Assembly (NCBI GenBank): GCA_017613855.1
Contig: JAGACY010000086.1
Coordinates: 1-30,037, forward strand
Length of the DNA: 30,037 nucleotides
Source of the DNA: Pseudomonadota bacterium
GTDB taxonomy: Bacteria > Myxococcota > Bradymonadia > UBA4248
Reading direction: 5' to 3'
In this document: positions 17,598-23,322 of the stretch, one piece after another
How the letters are laid out: each line of letters opens with the position of its first letter
Position numbering within the stretch: position 1 is the first letter of the stretch
The notes under the pieces: model-generated
Seen by the model: only the letters and a program-made list of their open reading frames with translations
Database searches by the model: none
What the model was told of the DNA's origin: nothing
Position numbers and translations under genes: made by a program

Positions 17598-17661
17598 CCC
17601 GGGCTATCGGGCTTTGCCCGATACGCCCGGGTGGCATGGCTATGCAGGCATACGCCATGCC
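17598..17661. repeat. Pair of TAT...ATAC hairpins
   Basis: Hairpin one (17598-17631): stem CCCGGGC/GCCCGGG, TAT/ATA, inner stem CGGGC/GCCCG, loop TTT, unpaired C at 17624. Hairpin two (17633-17661): stem GGCATGGC/GCCATGCC, TAT/ATA, inner GC/GC, loop AG, unpaired C at 17653. The stems are different and perfectly paired, and the core is the same. Confidence 0.9.
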
Positions 17662-17666
17662 ATTTT

Positions 17667-17694
17667 AATGCGGAATTCGGAATGCGGAATGCGG
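17667..17694. repeat. Heptamer array (AATGCGG/AATTCGG), four units
   Basis: Units AATGCGG, AATTCGG, AATGCGG and AATGCGG lie in exact 7-bp phase between the two hairpin pairs. The mixed AATTCGG unit links this array to the AATTCGG arrays at 25871 and 29686. Confidence 0.85.
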
Positions 17695-17713
17695 CGACAT
17701 TTCTACAAAAAAA

Positions 17714-17788
17714 GCGGCTGCGTATCGCGGCGTAAGCCGGGATAGCAGCCGCCCGCAGTCGTATGCCGCGAAGCGGCATAGACGGCGG
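17714..17788. repeat. Second pair of TAT...ATAC hairpins, opposite orientation
   Basis: Read on the minus strand. Hairpin one (17714-17752) has stem GCGGCTGC/GCAGCCGC and inner CCCGGC facing GCCGCG, with one mismatch. Hairpin two (17753-17788) has stem CCGCCGTC/GACTGCGG, with one mismatch, and inner GCCGC/GCGGC with loop TTC. Both keep TAT, ATA and the single unpaired C. They lie 10 bp past the stop of the C39-like gene, where they could act as a 3' structure. Confidence 0.85.
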
Positions 17789-17798
17789 ATTAAAACGA

Positions 17799-19097
17799 CT
17801 AACCGCCATGAATGAGCCAGGCATCGCCTTTGTCTTTTCCGCACTGATGGAATTCGGCGGCAGTCATGTCGAGTTTTTGGCCGCTATGGCCGTTCGAGGA
17901 CCAACCACCGCTATAAGGATCGTTAACAATAACGCGCATTTCCCCATTGCTGGTTTTGTAAGCGCCGGTATTGCAGACGTAATGTCCACCCGACCCATAT
18001 CCAAACACGCCTGTATGATTCTTGGTGCTGATACGGTAGATGGGCATGCAAATCGCGTTGAGGCTGCTCGTCAGGGTATTGTAAAACTGTTCAGTCGAAT
18101 AACCTTTGACGTTGGTATATTTGAAGACATCCGAACCGATAAAATGGTTGAGTGCAACGGCGAGTTTCCATACGACGGTGCCATCGCTGGAATTGGTACC
18201 AGCCTGAGCGGCGACCTGTGCTTCGGTGATGTTGAGACCGCGTGCAGCGAGTGCCATGGCACCCGAAGCGGCACCGCAATTGTAATTGGTATTCTGGCCA
18301 TCGATGGGAACGTCATAAACGATGCCCTGTGCGCCTTCGGGAACTGTTCCTCCGCCTTCGACCTGAACGACTTTGTTGGTCCAGTTGGCGCAGCACCATC
18401 CTTCCTGTCCGTTGAAAATGACGCGATACCACCCGTCTCTTTCTTCGAGTACAGTCAGACGTGTTCCTGCGGGCATTGTGACGAGGACTGTTGAACCATC
18501 GGCAGGCGTCGTCCCGCTTCCTGGTTTGTCACGCAGGTTAAGGGCTTCTGTTGTGATGATATCAAACTGCTCGAACGCGGGCGTGGGCTCTGGTTCTGGC
18601 TCTGGCTCGGGTTCTGGCTCGGGGGTTACGACCGGTTCTTTCGGCTTATAAGTCGTGTACTTGGCATTGACCCAACCATACCCAGTGCCATAACCAATCC
18701 TAATCCACTCGCCATTTTCCTCATAAACACTGACGGTTTTCCCGTTGGTGAGGCCACCGATGCGTGGATTGTCGACACCTGGGCCGCTTCTGACATTGAG
18801 CGCACCACAGGTGACGGTTGCAGTTCCGATGGGATCGTCTTGTTTAACAATCGACCCGCCGGAGGGAGTTTTTCCCGTTGAGGTGCCTGGCTTTTTTGGC
18901 TTTATCGTGGCAGCTTTGGCTGCCGAAATGGCTTTCTGAGTGGCAGAGCCAATCATGGATGTAGCCGATTTCCCCACGCTCTTGTTGGTGTTGTTTTTCT
19001 CGAGCATGGCGTTGTTATTGAGCAGAGATGAAGGCTTGACTTTGAGCAAATCAGACAGCGATTTGACTGCGGACATCTGGTCTTTTGTAATAGCCAT
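17799..19097 (-). CDS. SH3b-SH3b-C39-like cysteine peptidase without signal peptide
   Basis: The protein has 432 residues. The start at 19097 has AAAGGAG 7 nt upstream. Residues 1-70 are polar, helical and Lys/Ala/Ser-rich, with no signal peptide. Two bacterial SH3 domains follow: about 93-150 (GALNVRSGPGVDN...GWVNAKY) and 183-243 (EALNLRDKPG...GWCCANW), split by a (PE)n linker at 157-172. Residues 258-432 resemble a C39-family papain-like peptidase: oxyanion Gln268, NYNCGAASGAMA with Cys274, GGHYVCN with His372, and VNDPYSG with Asp393. SH3b domains usually bind peptidoglycan, so a wall peptidase or amidase-type role is likely. How it leaves the cell is unclear: lysis, a non-Sec route, or an injected effector. 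The assignment is from motifs. Confidence 0.9.
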   Translation of the reverse strand: MAITKDQMSAVKSLSDLLKVKPSSLLNNNAMLEKNNTNKSVGKSATSMIGSATQKAISAAKAATIKPKKPGTSTGKTPSGGSIVKQDDPIGTATVTCGALNVRSGPGVDNPRIGGLTNGKTVSVYEENGEWIRIGYGTGYGWVNAKYTTYKPKEPVVTPEPEPEPEPEPEPTPAFEQFDIITTEALNLRDKPGSGTTPADGSTVLVTMPAGTRLTVLEERDGWYRVIFNGQEGWCCANWTNKVVQVEGGGTVPEGAQGIVYDVPIDGQNTNYNCGAASGAMALAARGLNITEAQVAAQAGTNSSDGTVVWKLAVALNHFIGSDVFKYTNVKGYSTEQFYNTLTSSLNAICMPIYRISTKNHTGVFGYGSGGHYVCNTGAYKTSNGEMRVIVNDPYSGGWSSNGHSGQKLDMTAAEFHQCGKDKGDAWLIHGG

Positions 19098-19468
19098 AAG
19101 TCTCTCCTTTGGTCATGCCATTGCGCACGAACCGGTATTGCCTCTATTTAACTACTGTGAATAACGTGAAGCACCATCAACCTTTATCTTTTGCGGCTTG
19201 ATGAAAATCAACTGCTTTGGGGGATGAACGCCATAACATTCTTCCATCATTCACTTGTCCTAAATAAATTATTGATATTAACAGGGCGTTTGTTTTTTTC
19301 AATTTATTTTGAAGAATTTATGTAAATTGACGTTGAGCTTACTCTCACTGCTTTAGCGTTGGCTTAACTTTAAAATACAAGGCTCTGTCTTGCCAATGTG
19401 CTGACATCCGCCTGGCGCCTGGGGCTTGGCGCAGGACTTCCAAAAGAAGCTGTGGCGTTGAATGCTCT
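19098..19468. other. 371-bp AT-rich gap between rlpA-like and C39-like genes
   Basis: The gap holds the promoter at 19275-19302 and about 170 nt of predicted leader for the C39-like gene. Near the rlpA-like stop there is an imperfect GC-rich stem (CCTGGCGCC/GGCGCAGG, 19411-19435) without a T-run. No small ORF or RNA gene was recognised. Confidence 0.6.
19275..19302 (-). promoter_or_regulatory. Sigma-70-type promoter for the C39-like peptidase gene
   Basis: On the minus strand TTGAAA (19297-19302), a 16-nt spacer and TAATAT (19275-19280) lie in AT-rich DNA about 178 bp before the start codon. This is the best consensus match in the window. It implies a leader of roughly 170 nt. Confidence 0.6.
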
Positions 19469-20020
19469 CTATTTCTTTCGCTTTCCATCCCCGATTCGGA
19501 TGATATCCACGTGGGATTTGACGACACCAGCACGTACCATATCGATGAGATAGGCTGCCCCATAGGATAAATCAATGACTCTGCCGGAAACGAATGGTCC
19601 CCGGTCATTGATGCGCACGACGACGCTTTTGCCGTTTTCATCATTGGTGACGAGTACGATGGAACCGAAGGGCAATTCCTTATGTGCTGCGGTCATGCCG
19701 TACATATCAAAGATTTCGCCGGATGCGGTTTTGTTGCCGTTGAGGCCGGGACCATACCAACTTGCTTTGCCGGAAAGGTCATATTTCCCGCTGTCGGCAT
19801 GTCTGGGAAAGCCTGCATTTTGCCATTCCTCAAAAGCCTGGTTGAGTTCCGGATCGCCATAAATCAGGGATGGATCTTTCTTTTGTGAGACTTCGGATGT
19901 GGATTTTGCGGTTCCTGCGGCTGTCTGCACCTCTCCCGGTTTGGATGTGGAGGCACAGGCGGACACCATAAGAAGTGTAAAAACAATGAATACGGCAATG
20001 AGTGAGCGTGAGAATGGCAT
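19469..20020 (-). CDS. rlpA: RlpA-like septal/lytic transglycosylase lipoprotein
   Basis: The 183-residue lipoprotein has lipobox VSAC (Cys22) followed by a Ser/Thr/Lys-rich linker and a double-psi beta-barrel of RlpA type (about 83-180): [29 protein letters not shown] (His113) and VRINDRGPF (Asp139). RlpA proteins cleave or bind denuded glycan strands at division sites; some homologues lack activity. The His and Asp seen here match the conserved pair. There is no C-terminal SPOR domain, so it is a short form. The start at 20020 has no Shine-Dalgarno: the usual position is taken up by AT-rich bases and a heptamer repeat array beginning 6 bp upstream. The YrdC-family gene is upstream in the same direction. 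Confidence 0.92.
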   Translation of the reverse strand: MPFSRSLIAVFIVFTLLMVSACASTSKPGEVQTAAGTAKSTSEVSQKKDPSLIYGDPELNQAFEEWQNAGFPRHADSGKYDLSGKASWYGPGLNGNKTASGEIFDMYGMTAAHKELPFGSIVLVTNDENGKSVVVRINDRGPFVSGRVIDLSYGAAYLIDMVRAGVVKSHVDIIRIGDGKRKK

Positions 20021-20025
20021 TATTT

Positions 20026-20053
20026 AATTCGTAATGCGGAATGCGGAATGCGT
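20026..20053. repeat. Heptamer array immediately upstream of the rlpA-like start
   Basis: Four units, AATTCGT, AATGCGG, AATGCGG and AATGCGT, sit 6-33 bp upstream of the minus-strand ATG, where a ribosome binding site is expected. Copy-number change would alter the leader length in steps of 7. Confidence 0.85.
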
Positions 20054-20068
20054 AATTGGGATGCAAAA

Positions 20069-20167
20069 TAAAGGGCGACTCTGATGTTCATTGTGCATGG
20101 TATACAAAATTAGCAGTGAGCAGTGAGCAGTGAGCAATTGATTTACAAAACTAAAGGGCGACTCTGA
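20069..20167. repeat. Direct repeat TAAAGGGCGACTCTGA flanking a (AGCAGTG)n array
   Basis: The 16-bp sequence occurs at 20069-20084 and again at 20152-20167. Between them lie three AGCAGTG units plus AGCAATT (20112-20139). These units are partly complementary to the TAACTGC array at 20213-20247, so the gap can fold into a long hairpin. Confidence 0.8.
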
Positions 20168-20212
20168 AGCTAAAATAATCACCATTCTTTAGGAACAACC
20201 TTGAGTACCCCC

Positions 20213-20247
20213 TAACTGCTAACTGCTAACTGCTAACTGCTAACTGC
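20213..20247. repeat. Heptamer array (TAACTGC)5
   Basis: Five exact 7-bp units end 2 bp from the stop codon of the YrdC-family gene. AACTGCT pairs with AGCAGTG of the array at 20112-20139. Confidence 0.95.
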
Positions 20248-20248
20248 T

Positions 20249-20893
20249 CTAAACGATCAATGCCGTTTCAATCTGATTTTGTGAGATGGCACCTTCACGT
20301 TTGATAATGGGTTCACCATCGACAAAATCGATGACGGTGGATGGGGTAGACTGAGGAATATCGCCGGCATTGACGAAGATGCTCACATGGGACATGAAAT
20401 TCTTTTGAATCATGGCGGGGCTGGAAGCACCGTTCTTCTTTTCGCGGTTGGCACTGGAGACGAGCAGGGGACGGTCGAGTTCCTTGAGCAGGCGCAGCAG
20501 CCAGGGCTCGGAGGGAACGCGGACACCGAGTTTCCCGCCGGCTTTGGTCAGGGGCTTTAAAATCGCCGCAGGGATGGTCTCTTCGTTGGGATCAAAGCGG
20601 ATGGTAAGCTCACCGGGCCACAACTTTTGTGCCAGAATCTTGGCTTTGGAGGGAATATTCGAGGCTACAGATTTAAGCGCGGAATAATTTGAAATAAAGA
20701 CGAGAGAAGGGGCTTTGGCTGTGCGATGTTTAGAGAATAACAGGGCGTTGACGGCTTTGGGATTGGTGAGATCGGCAATAATACGGTAACTCGTTTTACA
20801 TGGGATACATACAATGCCACCAGATTCGAGGGCGCTTTTAACGTTGATAAATTCGGATCCCCGCATCATGTCCTGCAATTCTATTGTGCGCAT
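20249..20893 (-). CDS. YrdC/Sua5/YciO-family protein, divergent
   Basis: The protein has 214 residues. The start at 20893 has AGGAG 5 nt upstream. It shows the YrdC-domain landmarks: the SKHRTAKAPS segment with the KxR pair (Lys55, Arg57), LWPGELTIRF (91-100), GVRVPSEP (123-130), SSANR (146-150) and the C-terminal STVIDFVDGEPIIKREGAI. TsaC/Sua5 enzymes make threonylcarbamoyl-AMP for the t6A tRNA modification. The usual N-terminal PTDTxYGL-type motif reads PCKTSYRI here, which departs at positions that normally line the threonine/ATP site. It could therefore be a YciO-like paralogue or a degenerate copy rather than the main t6A enzyme. The gene stands alone between a hairpin-rich leader and a heptamer-filled 3' gap. 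Confidence 0.88.
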   Translation of the reverse strand: MRTIELQDMMRGSEFINVKSALESGGIVCIPCKTSYRIIADLTNPKAVNALLFSKHRTAKAPSLVFISNYSALKSVASNIPSKAKILAQKLWPGELTIRFDPNEETIPAAILKPLTKAGGKLGVRVPSEPWLLRLLKELDRPLLVSSANREKKNGASSPAMIQKNFMSHVSIFVNAGDIPQSTPSTVIDFVDGEPIIKREGAISQNQIETALIV

Positions 20894-20921
20894 ATTTTCT
20901 CCTTAGTTTTTAGGATTCTCC

Positions 20922-20986
20922 GGGGGAGACCTTTTCTTTTGTACCTACTGAAAAGGTTTTCCCCGTACCCCTTTCCAAAAGAAAAG
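20922..20986 (-). promoter_or_regulatory. Two mutually exclusive stem-loops upstream of the YrdC-family gene
   Basis: A 15-bp stem with two G-U pairs forms between 20922-20936 and 20950-20964 around a 13-nt loop. An alternative 11-bp perfect stem pairs CTTTTCTTTTG (20931-20941) with CAAAAGAAAAG (20976-20986) and cannot form together with the first. The position is downstream of the SGNH gene and just ahead of the YrdC-family start, so it could be a 3' processing structure or an attenuator. No U-run follows. Confidence 0.5.
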
Positions 20987-21138
20987 CAATGATTGGAATG
21001 AGACATATCCCATGTCACACCCCATATCAATCAATGTAACGTCAATTGAATGAAATTTCATTACAAAAAAATGCCCAGTGGATTGCCAAAACAATCGCTG
21101 CATATTTCCTGGCGCAGGAATCACTTGTAATGATGTGT

Positions 21139-23196
21139 TTAATAGGCTTTCAATTCGACATCACAATTGGGATCATCGGCCTCGCATTCGACAATGCCCA
21201 TGAGATACTGTCCTGGCTCGGCTGCCCCTGATTTGCCATAGGAATCAACGACGATGTAGTATTCTCCGGCATTCAGATAGCCCTGCATAAAGATATCGGC
21301 ACGTCTAAAGCATTTGTCTGCGGTTATTCCGCCTTTGAGCACATGCAGATCCAGATCGGCATTCTCAGAACTCACGACAAAGATTTTTACACGCGTTTTT
21401 TGAGTGAGGTCGAGCCTGTAATAGTATTCCGGTCCGTATTCGGGGGAATCCTTGCAAGCGGTATAAACGTCTATGAGCGAATTGCTGCTTTTGGCAGTAT
21501 CGGCTAAGTGGGTGTAAGGCAGGCTCGTAATGAGGAATGGGTCGGTCGGATTGCCGGTCCCCTTGAACGGCTCTGCGACATCATCCGGTGCAGAACTATT
21601 GTTCACCACGATATCCCATGATGTCTGCAGCATTTGGATTGACCCCAGATTGCGGGCATTTGCGCCATTTTTAAGTCCCTCTGCTGTAAAGTTGCATGGG
21701 GATCCATTTACACTCTCGTGAACATTATCGTCCCGCAGTCCGTGGCTCGGCAGAGCCATAAAATTATTGTAGGTATCATACCATGGAAGCTGCCTCGATT
21801 CGGCGATGCCGCGGGATATGGCATCAAAAGCGGGAACTGCGAACTGGGGCTGGTCTGCCGCTTTGTCTGCGGGCTTGCGATAGTTCGGGGCAACCCCGGA
21901 AATCAGAGGGATAACACCGGCAGCCATCAATATATCGACAACCTTGCTGACATTTCTGAAATACGTTTGCATGGCTTTGGGGTAGCCTGTGCTGCTTGCG
22001 TAGTAATTGCCGCCGCTCCCCATGTCATTGGTGCCGAATCCAAAGAAGGCAAACCTGGGGTGAATGGCCTGAATTTCTTTTTCCAGACGATTTTCCTTTA
22101 GGACATAGCTCGTTGTTTGTGCACCGACTGCGGTATCAGAATCCCGATTGAAAGAATCGACATCGGCTTGAAAAGCATCAATGACGGCTTGTAATTCTGA
22201 GTATTTATCGAGTGTAACCTTTTGACTGGTCTTGTTGGAGAAACAAGTCATGAATCCATAGTTCCATCCGAGGTCTGTGATATTGGCATCGTAATGGGAA
22301 TCTCCAACCTTCATGAAGACATTTCCTTTTTGGGATGAATCTTTGGCAGCGATTGCCTTCATCTGTGCTGCAACGTATGGCGTAATCGGCGAATGGTAAT
22401 CCTTTATGATGTAGCGCGTCGGCTGGTTCAGATCCTGTTCGGCACATATTTTACCGGATTCGTCGCAGCCATAAGGACATGGTGCTGGGGTACTCCAGAC
22501 GTTGTTCATGCAATTTTTGACATTGCCATCTGTACAGATGGATTCACCATTTTGGCATTCTGCGGTGAGGCAGTCATTTTGTTCAGCATTGCAGCCATCG
22601 GGACATTCCTTGACGACAGACCATGCGTTGCCGGTACATTGTTTGAGTTGTTTTTCCGTGCAAAGCAACTGGCCTTCGGTGCAGTCCGTCGTGAGTTGAT
22701 TGCAATCTGTTCCATCATCATTGCATCCTTCCGGACACGTTATGGTCGGTAAAACCCAGGCACCGTCGGTGCAAGCAGTCTTTTGGTCCCCTTCGCATTT
22801 GTCGGAGCTGCATTCGGCACACGATTTCCCCGAAGGTGCGCAGCCGAATTCACAGGTTTGAGTCTCCCATGTGCCATTTGGGCACGTCTTCATCGTGCCA
22901 TTGGTGCACAGTTCCTCGCCCTGCTGACATTTGGAATCCAGTGGATCGGGTGTTCCACCGGGATCGGGCAGGCAGGTGATTTCCTGGGTGTCACAGCCGT
23001 ATGCGCATGCATCGGTGTTATTCCATTCTCCGGATTCGCATGTCTGCACAAAATTGTCTTTGCATCTGCGATAACCCTCGTGACAACCGGATGGCTTGGT
23101 GGGATCGGACGGTGTGCCTTGCTGTGGTGTGAGGACATCGTCAGAACACGCAGAGAAGCAGAGTATTGCAGAGACAAGGAGTGAGAATTTTTTCAT
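21139..23196 (-). CDS. Lipoprotein with five Cys-rich repeats, SGNH-like hydrolase and PPC-like domains
   Basis: The protein has 685 residues. The ATG at 23196 has AGGAG 7 nt upstream and gives a lipoprotein signal (FSAC, Cys17). Residues 38-251 hold five repeats of about 38-42 residues with the pattern C-x-G-x-x-x-C ... C-x-x-x-x-W ... CP-x-GC ... C. Residues 260-560 resemble an SGNH/GDSL hydrolase: KVGDSHYD (Ser300), FGFGTND (Asn390) and DDNVHES (Asp490, His493). These could supply the Ser-Asp-His triad and oxyanion residues of an esterase or a carbohydrate O-deacetylase. Residues 590-680 resemble a PPC domain (ADLDLHVLKGG, LNAGEYYIVVDSYG). It is probably a surface enzyme acting on polysaccharide or lipid esters. 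Its paralogue lies upstream, 126 bp away. Confidence 0.9.
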   Translation of the reverse strand: MKKFSLLVSAILCFSACSDDVLTPQQGTPSDPTKPSGCHEGYRRCKDNFVQTCESGEWNNTDACAYGCDTQEITCLPDPGGTPDPLDSKCQQGEELCTNGTMKTCPNGTWETQTCEFGCAPSGKSCAECSSDKCEGDQKTACTDGAWVLPTITCPEGCNDDGTDCNQLTTDCTEGQLLCTEKQLKQCTGNAWSVVKECPDGCNAEQNDCLTAECQNGESICTDGNVKNCMNNVWSTPAPCPYGCDESGKICAEQDLNQPTRYIIKDYHSPITPYVAAQMKAIAAKDSSQKGNVFMKVGDSHYDANITDLGWNYGFMTCFSNKTSQKVTLDKYSELQAVIDAFQADVDSFNRDSDTAVGAQTTSYVLKENRLEKEIQAIHPRFAFFGFGTNDMGSGGNYYASSTGYPKAMQTYFRNVSKVVDILMAAGVIPLISGVAPNYRKPADKAADQPQFAVPAFDAISRGIAESRQLPWYDTYNNFMALPSHGLRDDNVHESVNGSPCNFTAEGLKNGANARNLGSIQMLQTSWDIVVNNSSAPDDVAEPFKGTGNPTDPFLITSLPYTHLADTAKSSNSLIDVYTACKDSPEYGPEYYYRLDLTQKTRVKIFVVSSENADLDLHVLKGGITADKCFRRADIFMQGYLNAGEYYIVVDSYGKSGAAEPGQYLMGIVECEADDPNCDVELKAY

Positions 23197-23239
23197 GGGA
23201 GACTCCTGCAATCGTTTGAAGGGAGATACCTATTAAAAA

Positions 23240-23309
23240 CGCGCTGCGTATTGTGAAACAATAGCGGCGCGCATGGCGGGCGTATTTGGCCGCAGGCCAA
23301 AAAGCCCGC
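23240..23309. repeat. Pair of TAT...ATAC hairpins between the two SGNH genes
   Basis: Read on the minus strand. 23240-23271 has stem CGCGCCGC/GCAGCGCG (one mismatch), TAT/ATA and inner TGT/ACA. 23276-23309 has stem GCGGGC/GCCCGC and inner TTGGCC/GGCCAA, with TTT in place of TAT. Both keep the unpaired C after ATA. They fill most of the 126-bp gap between the paralogous genes. Confidence 0.85.
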
Positions 23310-23322
23310 AGCCTAAACAGGA

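Noticed and set aside
17598..17788. Hairpins as intrinsic terminators
   Set aside because: None is followed by a T-run on the transcribed strand, and they also occur in divergent gaps where no transcript ends.
17498..17824. 109-residue N-terminal extension of the DUF4332-like protein
   Set aside because: It would translate through the palindromic hairpins and heptamers; the ATG at 17497 has a ribosome binding site and starts a signal peptide.
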